Origin: an uncultured Clostridia bacterium
GTDB lineage: Bacteria; Bacillota; Clostridia; Christensenellales; Borkfalkiaceae
Direction: 5' to 3'
Length of the DNA stretch: 64,000 bases
Assembly: GCA_944376295.1 (NCBI GenBank)
Contig: CALWCE010000002.1
Location: forward strand, 62,001-126,000
Of this stretch, positions 1 through 8,551 are shown in pieces. The translations under genes were made by a program, and so were the position numbers. Positions within the stretch are counted from its first letter, which is position 1, and every line of letters starts with the position of its first letter. The notes below the pieces were generated by a model. The model searched no databases and had not been told where the DNA came from. It saw nothing but the letters and a program-made list of their open reading frames with translations.

Positions 1-615
1 AGCCTCCTCGAGTTTTTTCACCGTGCCCTTGGTGAGCACCACGACCGCGTTCGAAACGATCTCGTAGGTGTTGATCTCTTCGACGGAGATCGTGGAGAAT
101 TTCTGGATGTTGCGCGCTGCAAGGATGACGTCCTTGTCGTTCTCGTCGAGCACGACGACGGTGCGTTTGTCAAGTTTGAGAGCCTGACGGAATGCCTCCA
201 TCTCCTTCGTCTTGGGAGCGGAGACCTTGACCTCGTCCACGACGACGAGCTCGCCGTCCGCGACCTTCTTGGAGAGGGCGGAAAGAAGCGCGCCGCGCTT
301 TGCGGTCTTGTTCATCTTCTTGGAGAAGTCGCGGGACTTGGGTGCGAACACGACGCCGCCCTTCGTCCACTGGGGCGCGCGGATGGAACCCTGGCGCGCA
401 CGGCCCGTGCCCTTCTGTCTCCAGGGCTTTGCACCGCCGCCGCGCACTTCCGTGCGGGTAAGGGTGGACTTGGTGCCCTGACGGCCGTTCGCAAGATAGG
501 TGACGACCGCCTGATGGATGAGGGGCTCGTTGTATTCCACGCCGAAGACGCTGTCGTTGAGTTCGAGCTCGCCGACCTCGGCGCCCTTCATATTGTAAAC
601 TTTCACGTTTGCCAT
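1..615 (-). CDS. rplD: 50S ribosomal protein L4 (3' end outside window)
   Basis: Large-subunit protein L4, which binds 23S rRNA and in many bacteria also represses its own S10 operon. Reading leftwards from the ATG at 615 gives MANVKVYNMKGAEVGELEL and continues through the L4 hallmark around residues 60-80 (GGGAKPWRQKGTGRARQGS), then a basic globular domain; 205 codons are present without a stop, so only the C-terminal tip is missing. The gene starts 11 bp after rplC in the usual rpsJ-rplC-rplD order. A ribosome binding site (AAGGAG) lies just upstream. Identification is secure. Confidence 0.97.
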   Translation of the reverse strand, partial: MANVKVYNMKGAEVGELELNDSVFGVEYNEPLIHQAVVTYLANGRQGTKSTLTRTEVRGGGAKPWRQKGTGRARQGSIRAPQWTKGGVVFAPKSRDFSKKMNKTAKRGALLSALSKKVADGELVVVDEVKVSAPKTKEMEAFRQALKLDKRTVVVLDENDKDVILAARNIQKFSTISVEEINTYEIVSNAVVVLTKGTVKKLEEA

Positions 616-626
616 GTCTTTTCTCC

Positions 627-1277
627 TTACTTCACCTTGACGCTGTCCGCAAGGGTGACGATGCTGCCCTTGGGGCCGGGGATGGCACCCTTGATGAGGA
701 TGGCGTTTCTTGCGGCGTCCACTCTCACCACTTCGAGGTTCTGGATCGTGACCGTCTCGACACCCCACTGACCTGCGAGGTTCTTGTGCTTGAACACGCG
801 GGAGGGATCGCTGATGGAACCCATCGAACCGGGCTCGCGGTGGACAGGGCCGACGCCGTGCGTTTCCTTGAGGCGGTGCTGGTTCCAACGCTTGATGACG
901 CCCGTGTAGCCGTGGCCCTTGGAGGTGCCGTGGGCATCCACCTTGTCGCCTGCCGCGAAGACGTCTGCCTTGAGCTCGTCGCCCACCTTGAAGCCTTCGA
1001 CGGAAGCAAGGCGCACTTCTTTGAGTACCTTGCAGGGGGTAACGCCCGCCTTCTTGAACTGCCCGAGGTCGGGCTTGTTGAAGACGTGCCTGCTCTTCTT
1101 TTCGTCCTCGACCTTATCGAAGCCGAGCTTGAGGGCGCAGTAGCCGTCCGTTTCGACCGTCTTGACCTGAACGACGGGGCAGGGGCCCGCTTCCACGACG
1201 GTAACGGGGATCACCTTGCCGTCTTCCGCGAAGATCTGCGTCATGCCGACCTTGCGGCCGATGATTGCTTTATTCAT
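627..1277 (-). CDS. rplC: 50S ribosomal protein L3
   Basis: L3 nucleates assembly of the large subunit near the peptidyl-transferase centre. The 216-residue product has the normal family length and starts MNKAIIGRKVGMTQIF, the classical L3 N-terminus; the conserved loop GTSKGHGYTGVIKRW lies near residue 117 and HREPGSMGS near 147. It sits between rpsJ and rplD, 55 bp after rpsJ and 11 bp before rplD, so all three are co-transcribed from the promoter at 1871-1899. Nothing unusual was seen. Confidence 0.97.
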   Translation of the reverse strand: MNKAIIGRKVGMTQIFAEDGKVIPVTVVEAGPCPVVQVKTVETDGYCALKLGFDKVEDEKKSRHVFNKPDLGQFKKAGVTPCKVLKEVRLASVEGFKVGDELKADVFAAGDKVDAHGTSKGHGYTGVIKRWNQHRLKETHGVGPVHREPGSMGSISDPSRVFKHKNLAGQWGVETVTIQNLEVVRVDAARNAILIKGAIPGPKGSIVTLADSVKVK

Positions 1278-1332
1278 GGATAAAGTTCACTCCTTTTATT
1301 TTTCTCAATACCGCTTTTGCAGTATCACTTTG

Positions 1333-1632
1333 TTAAAGTTTTACCTTGATGTCGACGCCTGCGGGGATGTGGATGGAATCCAGCAGCTTGGCGTTGGGGG
1401 AATAGATGTCGATGATGCGCTTGTAGGTGCGCAGCTCGAACTGCTCGCGCGAATCCTTATACTTATGCGGGCAGCGGAGGATGGTGACCACCTCGCGCTC
1501 GGTGGGGAGCGGGATGGGACCGGAGATCTTCGCTCCGCCCTTCTGCATCGTCTCTACGATGCGCTGCGCCGCCTGATCGACGAGTTCGTGATCGTATGCC
1601 GACAGCTTGATCCTGATCTTCTGACTTGCCAT
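1333..1632 (-). CDS. rpsJ: 30S ribosomal protein S10
   Basis: S10 is a small-subunit head protein and, with NusB, a transcription antitermination factor. The 99-residue product matches the family length; it begins [19 protein letters not shown] and holds the signature [27 protein letters not shown]. The ATG has a good AAGGAG site 8 bp upstream. It is the first gene of the S10 operon here, preceded by a leader of about 230 nt. Confidence 0.97.
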   Translation of the reverse strand: MASQKIRIKLSAYDHELVDQAAQRIVETMQKGGAKISGPIPLPTEREVVTILRCPHKYKDSREQFELRTYKRIIDIYSPNAKLLDSIHIPAGVDIKVKL

Positions 1633-1864
1633 TTGCTTACTCCTTTTTATACTAACTATGGATTTTTTGTGTCAACGTATCCGTGCGTATCGAGGTATCT
1701 CCATCAAAAAAACACTTGGTTGGAGTGCTTTGATGCAAAAGCCTCGGTTAGTCGCAGGAGTCGCGCTCCTACATTTGTCAACGGAAATTATCTGCCGAGG
1801 GGCTTTCCGACCTCGATTTTTCAGTAACTTCCCGTCTCAACCCTATACGCCGCAATGACACAGC
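1633..1864 (-). promoter_or_regulatory. S10 operon leader, possible r-protein autoregulation
   Basis: The distance from the predicted start point (about 1864) to rpsJ is 232 nt and contains no credible gene. On the minus strand it can form several hairpins: ACGGGAA pairs with UUUCCGU around CGAGG/CCUCG (about 1790-1840), a GGAG/CUCC hairpin near 1760-1775, and CAUCAAAGCACU pairing with the U-rich 3' arm at 1702-1737. The last hairpin carries a seven-U run inside its stem, so it could act as an attenuator. Other bacteria regulate this operon through L4 binding to the leader; whether this leader does so is inference. Confidence 0.5.
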
Positions 1865-1870
1865 TTGAAC

Positions 1871-1899
1871 ATTCTACCATAATGTCAAGCCGATGTCAA
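1871..1899 (-). promoter_or_regulatory. Sigma-A promoter of the S10 operon
   Basis: On the minus strand TTGACA (1894-1899) is followed after exactly 17 bp by TAGAAT (1871-1876). It points to rpsJ. This is one of the best consensus promoters in the window, as expected for a ribosomal operon. Confidence 0.8.
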
Positions 1900-1982
1900 C
1901 GGTTTGAACGGATATTTTTTCTGATTTTTGCCCTTTTTCGCAAATTTCAGCCGTCTTTTTTGCATTTTGAGGGGCGTTCTCC

Positions 1983-2013
1983 AAAAAAATGCGCCGCCCG
2001 CTGCCGCGGACGG
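1983..2013 (-). terminator. Intrinsic terminator after the acetyltransferase gene
   Basis: The hairpin CCGTCCGC/GCGGGCGG (1994-2013, one G-U pair) is followed on the minus strand by seven T (1983-1989). It lies about 60 bp past the stop at 2075 and separates that gene from the S10 promoter. Confidence 0.7.
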
Positions 2014-2074
2014 TCTTTGAGGACGTGCGGACAGTGCGTCCGGAACGTGCGGGCGGTCTTCTCCGCGCCCTCTT

Positions 2075-2602
2075 TTAATTATGGAAACGGCGGATGCGCT
2101 CTTTCAGGAAGGCATAGTAGCGTTCCTTCGTGACTTCGCCGCCGAAGGAGAGCACCTCGTAGGTGACGCCCTTGAAGGTGTAGGTGTAGCCCGCGGGCGC
2201 AAAGCCGTGTTTTTCGTAGAAGCGGTATCTGCGCTCGCGCTGCTCCCGGTTGGGGGCGGAGGCGCTGCGCTCCTCCATGTCGAGCACGACGGGCGTGCCC
2301 GCATAGTGCTCTTTGACCGCCTCGAGGATCCTGCCGCCGAAGCCGTGCGAACGCGCCCCCTCCCCGACGGCGAGGAAGAAGAGGTAGGTGAAGTCGGGCT
2401 GTTCGACGGCGACGGTGAGCCCGACGAACTTGCCTTCCTGATAGCAGCCCGAAAAGGCGCATTCGCCCTTTCTTGCAAGACGGCAAAGAAGAAGGAAGGG
2501 CGCGCGCTCCGCCTTCGGGAAGGCGGTGCGGTAGAGTTTTTTGATCGCGCCCTTATTCGGCGCGCCGTGATAGGGAATGAATGTGATGTCTTGGTTGGTC
2601 AT
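2075..2602 (-). CDS. GNAT-family N-acetyltransferase
   Basis: A 175-residue single-domain acetyltransferase that would transfer acetyl from acetyl-CoA to an unknown amine. The GNAT core is visible: the beta-4 strand LFFLAVGEGARSHGFGGRIL (residues 74-93) contains the acetyl-CoA loop (R/Q-x-x-G-x-G/A, here ARSHGFGG), and RRYRFYEKHGFAPAGY (129-144) is the usual C-terminal motif. No clear Shine-Dalgarno site precedes the ATG at 2602, so a later start is possible. The substrate cannot be told; the gene stands alone, flanked by repeats upstream and a terminator downstream. Confidence 0.85.
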   Translation of the reverse strand: MTNQDITFIPYHGAPNKGAIKKLYRTAFPKAERAPFLLLCRLARKGECAFSGCYQEGKFVGLTVAVEQPDFTYLFFLAVGEGARSHGFGGRILEAVKEHYAGTPVVLDMEERSASAPNREQRERRYRFYEKHGFAPAGYTYTFKGVTYEVLSFGGEVTKERYYAFLKERIRRFHN

Positions 2603-3252
2603 GATGTGTTTGGTTTGGTTGGGGATGGCTCCCTCTTATATAGGGCTCCCGCAAAGATCATGCGAAGCAAAAGAGTTGTGGGAAAAGGGCGAGAAAGCGC
2701 TTTCTTGGCAAAGCCACGGTGTGGCTTTGACCGCTTTCAAGCTTGGAAACGGCGCATTGTACGCGCCGTTTCCTGACCGAGCGCGGGCACTACCGCGCGA
2801 GAAAAGCAGGCGTAAAAAGCGCAGCGGTTGCCGTAAGGCAATCGCTCGCATATGCGCCTTGCGGCGACGCGGCGACTCCCTCAGTCACCTTCGGTGACAG
2901 CTCCCCCAAACCCACCCCAAAAAAATACTACGTCTTTTTTTGGGGATCCCGGGGGAGGAGCCAAGGAGGTTGACGGGTAAGATCGACAACCCTTCCGTCT
3001 TGCCTTCGGCAAGCCACCTCCCCTTACACAGGGGAGGCTATAATGAGGAATCTTTTCCAAAAATAATTTCTGCAAGCAAAACCACGCTTTTGCGCAGCAG
3101 GACCCAATTTGTACCCGCAGGGCATACATACCATGCTTGGCACTTATTGTGCTTAGAATGACAAAAAGGGGCGCGGGCGAAAAAGCAAGTTAAAATCAAC
3201 AAACTCCACTCCTCACGACTTTTTTGCGGCACGCAAAAAAGTGTGAACTTTT
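2603..3252. repeat. Intergenic region filled with dispersed repeat modules
   Basis: No gene is supported in these 650 bp. They hold modules found elsewhere in the window: a hairpin with CTCCCTCAGTC... and GACAGCTCCC (2875-2905), the block CCTTACACAGGGGAGGCTAT (about 3024-3043) followed by AAGGAATCTTTTCCAAAAAT-like sequence, and a terminal hairpin CACGACTTTTTTGCGG...GTGTGAACTT (3215-3248). The same modules recur at 9.5-9.9, 14.5-15.6, 18.1-18.3, 46.4-46.7 and 57.0-57.5 kb. The purpose is unknown. Confidence 0.8.
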
Positions 3253-5769
3253 TCATTCGTTTTCAAACGTCAGCTTGCCGTCCTCTTCATCGACGATGAC
3301 GGTGGCGCCCTTTTTGACCGTGCCCGCCAGGATCTGCTCCGAAAGACGGTCTTCGACCATCTTCCGCACGACGCGCTTGAGCGGACGGGCGCCGAACTCT
3401 TCGCTGTACCCCTGCTCCACAAGGAGGCTGCGCGCCCGCGAACTCACTTTGATCGCGATCCCGCGCTCCTTGAGGCGGCTCTGCACCGAGGAGAGGATCT
3501 TCTCGCAGATGCGCGAGGCGTCCTCCTTCGAGAGCTTGTGGAAGATGATGATGTCGTCGAGACGGTTCAAAAACTCGGGGCGGAACTGCTTCTTGAGCGC
3601 CGCGTCGATGTTCTCCTTCATGCGCTCGTACTCCCCGTCCTCCTCCGCCGCCTCCGAACCGAAACCGAGGGAGGCGGACTGTTTCACCTCGTGCGCCCCC
3701 ACGTTGGACGTCAGGATGATGACGGTATTCTTAAAGGAGATGACCCGTCCCTTGCTGTCGGTCAGGCGTCCGTCGTCGAGGATCTGCAGAAGGATATTGA
3801 AGATGTCGGGATGCGCCTTTTCGATCTCGTCGAAGAGGACGACGGAATAGGGCTTGCGGCGGATGCGGTCGGTGAGGACGCCTTCGCTGTCCTCAAAGCC
3901 CACATAGCCGGGAGGCGCGCCGAGCAGTTTGGAAACGGATGCCTTTTCCATGTACTCCGACATATCGAGGCGCACCATGAGCCGCTCGTCCCCGAACAGG
4001 CTCTCCGCAAGCGCCTTGCAAAGGTCGGTCTTCCCCACGCCCGTGGGACCGACGAAGATGAAGGAGCCGATGGGCTTATCGGGCGAGCCGAGCCCCGCGC
4101 GGGCGCGGCGGATGGCGCGCGCCACGGCGGAGACCGCCTCTTCCTGCCCCACGATGCGCTTATGCAGATCGTCTTCCAGGTGCATGAGGCGCTCGCTCTC
4201 CTCTTCGGTGAGGCGCGCGACGGGAACGCCCGTCCAGCTGCTCACGATCTCGGCGACCTCGTTCCTGCCGATGGACAGATGGGCGGCGCTGCGGTGTTCC
4301 AGCCACGTCCTCTGCCGCTCTTTGAGTTCGCACGCGAGCTGTTCCGCTTTCTCGGTGAGCTCCGCCGCGCGGGCGTAATCTTTCCATGCCGCCGCCTTCT
4401 CCCCTTCCAGACGGGTGCGCTCGAGCCGTCGTTCCAATTCGTGCAGCTCTCTCGGCCCGTTGTAGGAGCGGAGGCGTTCGCGCGACGCCGCCTCGTCGAT
4501 GAGATCGATCGCCTTATCGGGAAGGAAGCGGTCGGTGATATAGCGGTCGGAGAGTTTGACCGCCGCCTCGATGGCTTCGTCCTCGATGACGACGTCGTGA
4601 TGCGTCTCGTACTTATCCTTGATCCCGCGGAGGATGGTGATGGCGTCCTCCACGGAGGGCTGATCGACGGTGACGGGCGTGAACCTGCGTTCGAGCGCGG
4701 GGTCTTTTTCGATGAATTTGCGGTATTCGTCGAACGTGGTCGCGCCGATCGTCTGCAGCTCCCCGCGGGCGAGCATCGGCTTTAAGATGTTGGAGGCATC
4801 CATGCTGCTGTCCGCAGAGGAGCCCGCGCCCACGATCATGTGGATCTCGTCGATGAAGAGGATGATGTTCTTGTCGCGCATGACGGTATCCACGACGGCT
4901 TTGAGGCGCTCCTCGAAGTCGCCGCGGTATCTCGCCCCCGCGACAAGGGAGGTGACGTTGAGCGAATATACCCGCTTCCCGCGCAGGATCTCCGGCACTT
5001 CGCCGCGGGAGATCGCGAGCGCGAGCCCTTCGACGACGGCGCTCTTGCCCACGCCCGGCTCGCCGATGAGGACGGGATTGTTCTTGGTGCGGCGGCAGAG
5101 GATCTGGACGACCTTCTCGATCTCCGTCTGCCGCCCGATGACGGGATCGACCTTGCCGCGACCTGCTTTTTCGGTCAGGTCTTCGCCGTAGGAAGCGAGG
5201 ACGGGGGGCAGGGCGCTCTTCTGCTCGCCCTCCTTCTCCGTATCCTGGAAGAGGACGGACGAGGGCAGGAGCGGCTCCTCGGCGCGGCGCTGCCGGCGGT
5301 AGTTCTGCGACTGTTCCTGCGCCTTCGCCTGCTCTCCGCCCGGCGCGAAGACGAGCTGTTCGACGCGCAGCGAGAGCGTATATAAGTCGATGCCCATGCG
5401 CTGAAGGATGAGCACCGCGAGGCAGTGATCCATGGAGAGGATGGCATAGAGCATATGCTCCGTACCCGGGATGGTCTTGGCGGCGCCGAGCGTCGCCACG
5501 TCCCTCGCGTCGGCAAACAGCTTTTTGGTGCGCGGCGTAAACAGCCCCGTGATGTGCGCCGAACGGTCGATGCTGCGGCGGAACTCGTCTTTATAGCGCG
5601 CGCGGTCGACGCCCATCTCTTTGAGGAGCCTGCCCGCGGCGCTGTCCTCCTCGCAGATGAGCCCGAAGAGCATATGCTCCGTACCGATATAATCGGTCTC
5701 GTAGGCGATCGCGATGTCTTTCGCATAGTCGATCGCATGGTTGAGATGTTCGCTGAAATTCATATCCAT
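3253..5769 (-). CDS. clpC: ATP-dependent Clp protease ATP-binding subunit ClpC
   Basis: AAA+ unfoldase that feeds proteins, including McsB-phosphorylated ones, to ClpP. The 838-residue protein has the N-terminal double Clp-N repeat (residues 1-145), NBD1 with Walker A GEPGVGKSAVVEG, a middle coiled-coil region and the UVR-like segment typical of ClpC, then NBD2 with GPTGVGKTDLCKAL and Walker B VVLFDEIEKAHP. I chose the ATG at 5769 because GGGGAGGAAC lies just before it; an in-frame start nine codons upstream lacks this. The gene follows mcsB by 30 bp and ends the mcsA-mcsB-clpC operon. No ctsR repressor gene is present. Confidence 0.96.
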   Translation of the reverse strand: MDMNFSEHLNHAIDYAKDIAIAYETDYIGTEHMLFGLICEEDSAAGRLLKEMGVDRARYKDEFRRSIDRSAHITGLFTPRTKKLFADARDVATLGAAKTIPGTEHMLYAILSMDHCLAVLILQRMGIDLYTLSLRVEQLVFAPGGEQAKAQEQSQNYRRQRRAEEPLLPSSVLFQDTEKEGEQKSALPPVLASYGEDLTEKAGRGKVDPVIGRQTEIEKVVQILCRRTKNNPVLIGEPGVGKSAVVEGLALAISRGEVPEILRGKRVYSLNVTSLVAGARYRGDFEERLKAVVDTVMRDKNIILFIDEIHMIVGAGSSADSSMDASNILKPMLARGELQTIGATTFDEYRKFIEKDPALERRFTPVTVDQPSVEDAITILRGIKDKYETHHDVVIEDEAIEAAVKLSDRYITDRFLPDKAIDLIDEAASRERLRSYNGPRELHELERRLERTRLEGEKAAAWKDYARAAELTEKAEQLACELKERQRTWLEHRSAAHLSIGRNEVAEIVSSWTGVPVARLTEEESERLMHLEDDLHKRIVGQEEAVSAVARAIRRARAGLGSPDKPIGSFIFVGPTGVGKTDLCKALAESLFGDERLMVRLDMSEYMEKASVSKLLGAPPGYVGFEDSEGVLTDRIRRKPYSVVLFDEIEKAHPDIFNILLQILDDGRLTDSKGRVISFKNTVIILTSNVGAHEVKQSASLGFGSEAAEEDGEYERMKENIDAALKKQFRPEFLNRLDDIIIFHKLSKEDASRICEKILSSVQSRLKERGIAIKVSSRARSLLVEQGYSEEFGARPLKRVVRKMVEDRLSEQILAGTVKKGATVIVDEEDGKLTFENE

Positions 5770-5799
5770 AGCCGTTCCTCCCCGCCGTTGCGGCAAACG

Positions 5800-6882
5800 T
5801 TATCTCGGGTCGATGATGCGCCCGCGCGCCTCCTCGGTGATGAGCTGCATGCGGCGGAGCACATCCCCCACATAGGCGGCGCGGAAGGCGTCGTTCCCGC
5901 CGATCTCCACCGGCCCGCCGTTGAGGCGCTCGATATTGGCAGGCCGCATATCGACGATGAGCGCGTCGAGTTCTTCGAGGCTCCCCGAAAGAAAGCCCAG
6001 CGCGACGCCCAGCTTCACGTTCGTCATATGGCGCACGAACTCGCGCATGCTGAGCCGCGCGCAGTTGGTCAGGATGCCGTAAGAGCGCAGCACGCTGTCC
6101 GCCGTTCCGATGCGGTCCTCCCCGAGGAGGCGTTCCCGCTCCTCCGATTCGATGCGCATGACTTCCGCGACCGCTTCCTCCACCGCCGAAAGGATCTCCT
6201 CCTCCGAAAGCCCGAGCGTGCGCTCGTTGCTGATCTGATAGAGGGCGCCCTCGGCGCCGCTCCCCTCCCCGAACGCGCCGCGCACGGTGAGCCCCCGCTG
6301 CGGAAAACCCGAGGCGATCTTCTGCATGAGCCCCCGCCGCGCCACGACGGGAAGAAAGAGCATGACGGACGCCCGCAATCCCGTGCCGAGGTTGCTGGGG
6401 CAAGCCGTGAGATAGCCGAACTGCTTGTCGTAGGCAAAGGGGATGGCTTCGGCGATGAGATCGTCGATGCCCGAAAGCCGTTCGTACGCCCCGCGCAGAT
6501 CGAATCCCCGCATGAAGAACTGTTCGCGGACGTGGTCTTCCTCGTTGATCATGACGGAGATGCTCTCGTCGTGCAGGACGAGGACGGCGGAGATCGCGCG
6601 CCGCTTGAGCAGGTCGCGGCTGATGAGATTGCGCTCATACAGGAACTGCACCGTCTTTTCCTCCACATTGTTCATGCGGTAGAGACAGAAGTTCTCCACG
6701 TCGCGCAGCTCCTCCGAAACGAGATGGACGATCTCCTGCGCGAGGGGAATGTCGGTAAGACGGTTGGGAAAGGGATAATCTTCGAAATTGCGCGCAAAGC
6801 GGATGCGCGTGGAAACGGCGATGTTCTGCGCCGCGCCCGCGGGGATGACGGGACGCTCCCGCACAAAGGACGGCGCCCTCAT
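5800..6882 (-). CDS. mcsB: Protein-arginine kinase McsB
   Basis: McsB phosphorylates arginines of damaged or regulatory proteins, marking them for ClpC-ClpP. The 360-residue length is usual for the family. The phosphagen-kinase catalytic signature CPSNLGTGLRASVMLFLP lies near residues 160-177, with STRIRFARN at residues 24-32 forming part of the ATP site and an NEEDH motif near 115. The start ATG overlaps the mcsA stop by 4 bp (ATGA), so the two are translationally coupled; clpC follows. Function is secure by family and operon context. Confidence 0.96.
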   Translation of the reverse strand: MRAPSFVRERPVIPAGAAQNIAVSTRIRFARNFEDYPFPNRLTDIPLAQEIVHLVSEELRDVENFCLYRMNNVEEKTVQFLYERNLISRDLLKRRAISAVLVLHDESISVMINEEDHVREQFFMRGFDLRGAYERLSGIDDLIAEAIPFAYDKQFGYLTACPSNLGTGLRASVMLFLPVVARRGLMQKIASGFPQRGLTVRGAFGEGSGAEGALYQISNERTLGLSEEEILSAVEEAVAEVMRIESEERERLLGEDRIGTADSVLRSYGILTNCARLSMREFVRHMTNVKLGVALGFLSGSLEELDALIVDMRPANIERLNGGPVEIGGNDAFRAAYVGDVLRRMQLITEEARGRIIDPR

Positions 6883-7313
6883 GACCGCACCCCGCGGATG
6901 GCTTCGTTGAGCGCCCTGATCTGCTCGCTCAGCCGCTCCGCCTCGGCGTCGTCTCCGCGCCTGAGCGACTGTTCGAGCCTGCCGCGCAGCCGCGAACGCT
7001 CCAGGAGCAGCTCGTAATTCTCGCCGACGTCTGCAGACGGCGTCCTGCCCGTATGCACGGTGCCGCCCTGGATCCGCTCCACGGAAGGAAGGAGCTCGCG
7101 GCGGAAAAAGCGGTAGCACTCCGCGCAGCCGACGAGCCCCGTGCGGCGGTATTCGCCGAACGTCATGCCGCAGACGGGACAGCGGCGTCCGCCCGCCTGC
7201 AGCCCCGCCATGAGCGCGGAATAACATTCGGGACAGAGCACCGCTTCCCACTCCTTCCCGTCCGCCGCGATCGTATATCTGGATGCGGGCCTGCCGCACT
7301 GCGTACACTCCAT
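6879..7313 (-). CDS. mcsA: McsA, activator of protein-arginine kinase
   Basis: McsA is a zinc-binding adaptor that activates McsB. The 144-residue protein has two pairs of CxxC motifs near its ends of the N-terminal half (CTQCG, CPECY, CPVCG, CAECY, residues 3-61) and a C-terminal UVR-type helical motif (EQSLRRGDDAEAERLSEQIRAL begins near 112). It is the first gene of the operon, 48 bp downstream of a strong promoter at 7362-7389 and a perfect palindrome at 7328-7348. Confidence 0.94.
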   Translation of the reverse strand: MECTQCGRPASRYTIAADGKEWEAVLCPECYSALMAGLQAGGRRCPVCGMTFGEYRRTGLVGCAECYRFFRRELLPSVERIQGGTVHTGRTPSADVGENYELLLERSRLRGRLEQSLRRGDDAEAERLSEQIRALNEAIRGVRS

Positions 7314-7327
7314 AGCCTGCCTCTTTC

Positions 7328-7348
7328 GGGAAACGCGAAACGTTTCCC
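7328..7348. promoter_or_regulatory. Perfect 8-bp inverted repeat in the mcsA 5' region
   Basis: GGGAAACG (7328-7335) and CGTTTCCC (7341-7348) are separated by 5 bp. The palindrome lies at about +7 to +28 of the mcsA transcript. It is unlike the CtsR heptad repeat (GGTCAAA). It could be an operator for another stress regulator or a 5' stabilising hairpin. Confidence 0.5.
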
Positions 7349-7361
7349 CGTCTTGCTATCC

Positions 7362-7389
7362 ATTATATCATGTTTTGCAAAGTTGTCAA
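7362..7389 (-). promoter_or_regulatory. Sigma-A promoter of mcsA-mcsB-clpC
   Basis: TTGACA (7384-7389) and TATAAT (7362-7367) with a 16-bp spacer on the minus strand, 48 bp before the mcsA ATG. Both hexamers are perfect, so strong repression would be needed to keep the operon off without stress. Confidence 0.8.
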
Positions 7390-7462
7390 CCGCACGCTTT
7401 CGCAAGGCGCAAAAAACAAGCGAAAAGGCGGGCTCTCTGCCCGCCTTGCGGCTGTTTTCCGT

Positions 7463-8548
7463 TCATTTGCGGCATTTTTCGGGATGATGCGCAAGGAGAT
7501 AGTCGTACGCCTCCCTCACGGGCGTGAAGCCGTGGTCGCCGTAAGCGCAGCTGAGGATGAGCGCGGGCTTTTCTTCGGGCGTCTTGTCCGTTCCCTCCCT
7601 GCCTTCGAAGAAGGAGACGCTTTCGATCTCTTCCCAGGTCAAATAGCTGCTCTCCGCGCGCGTCGCCTTCTTATCCCAAATGCCCGTATCGAGCAGGATG
7701 AGCTCGGTGCACGCCCTCGCGTAGCCGACGGCGCCGTGGATGAGGAGATAGACGCCGATGCAGCTCAGCAGGATGCCGATCGTGCGGTTTGCAAGCACGG
7801 CGACGACGATGCCCCCGACAAGCAGCCCCGCGCCAAGGAGAAGGAAGGGGAACTGTCGGCGGCGTTTTTCCGCATCGGGGAGCACGAAGCGCTGCTCTTT
7901 TTGGGGCTTTGGGGGTTTTGCGCCCTTCTCCCCTTCTGCGGCGGGGGCGGGCGTTTCGCCGACGAGAGAAAGGCCGTGAGAAGATATGCACGCTTTGAGG
8001 CGCTCCTTGCCCTGCGTTTCGATGAGAGCGGGCGGCTCGCCTTTCTGCGGCTTTTTGCTGAGATAGTGCGCGGGGATCTCGAAGAGGATGCGCCACTCCC
8101 CTTTTTCTCTGGGCGCATGGCGGACAAGGACGGAAAAAAAGCGCATCTCTTTGAAAGGAACGCGGATGCGGCGCTCCTTCTTTTCGCGGTCCTGCCCGTG
8201 AAGGACGAGGGCGTCTTCCGAAAACGTCGCGAGCGTGCCTTCGCCCACGGTGAAGCTCTCTTCGCTGTCCGCACGCTCCGAAAAGTCGCGCTCCGTATCC
8301 TCCGCCTTGACGGAGGCGCGGAAGAGGGCAAAGCCGACCCCGCCGAGCGCCGCCGCACCCAGCATCCCCCCGAGCGCCAGAAAGCCGAGGAGATAGAAGT
8401 TTTGGTTGCCGAAGCCGAGCATGACGAGGCAGATGATCGCCCCGATGACGAGGAAAAGGGCGAGGATGGCTGCCGTCCATGCCAGGGCGGTGAGCGCTTT
8501 GCGGCGTTTTGCGGCGCGCTCCGCCTGCCGGATGAGAAGTTCGTTCAT
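7463..8548 (-). CDS. Hypothetical membrane protein, partner of XRE regulator
   Basis: A 361-residue protein of unknown function. Two adjacent hydrophobic helices lie near the N-terminus (residues 19-43 and 49-75), then a soluble region of about 130 residues, a lysine- and proline-rich stretch (KGAKPPKPQKEQR near 215), a second pair of membrane helices (about 235-280) and a C-terminal soluble tail ending HHPEKCRK. It starts 3 bp after the stop of the XRE-type regulator at 8552-9166, so the two form an operon. It may sense or transmit a membrane signal to the regulator; I recognise no enzymatic motif. Confidence 0.75.
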   Translation of the reverse strand: MNELLIRQAERAAKRRKALTALAWTAAILALFLVIGAIICLVMLGFGNQNFYLLGFLALGGMLGAAALGGVGFALFRASVKAEDTERDFSERADSEESFTVGEGTLATFSEDALVLHGQDREKKERRIRVPFKEMRFFSVLVRHAPREKGEWRILFEIPAHYLSKKPQKGEPPALIETQGKERLKACISSHGLSLVGETPAPAAEGEKGAKPPKPQKEQRFVLPDAEKRRRQFPFLLLGAGLLVGGIVVAVLANRTIGILLSCIGVYLLIHGAVGYARACTELILLDTGIWDKKATRAESSYLTWEEIESVSFFEGREGTDKTPEEKPALILSCAYGDHGFTPVREAYDYLLAHHPEKCRK

Positions 8549-8551
8549 ATA

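Noticed and set aside
1637..1666. TTGACA-N18-TATAAA directly before rpsJ, as a second S10 promoter.
   Set aside because: Transcription from it would start within or after the AAGGAG site of rpsJ and lose it; the promoter at 1871-1899 is far better placed.
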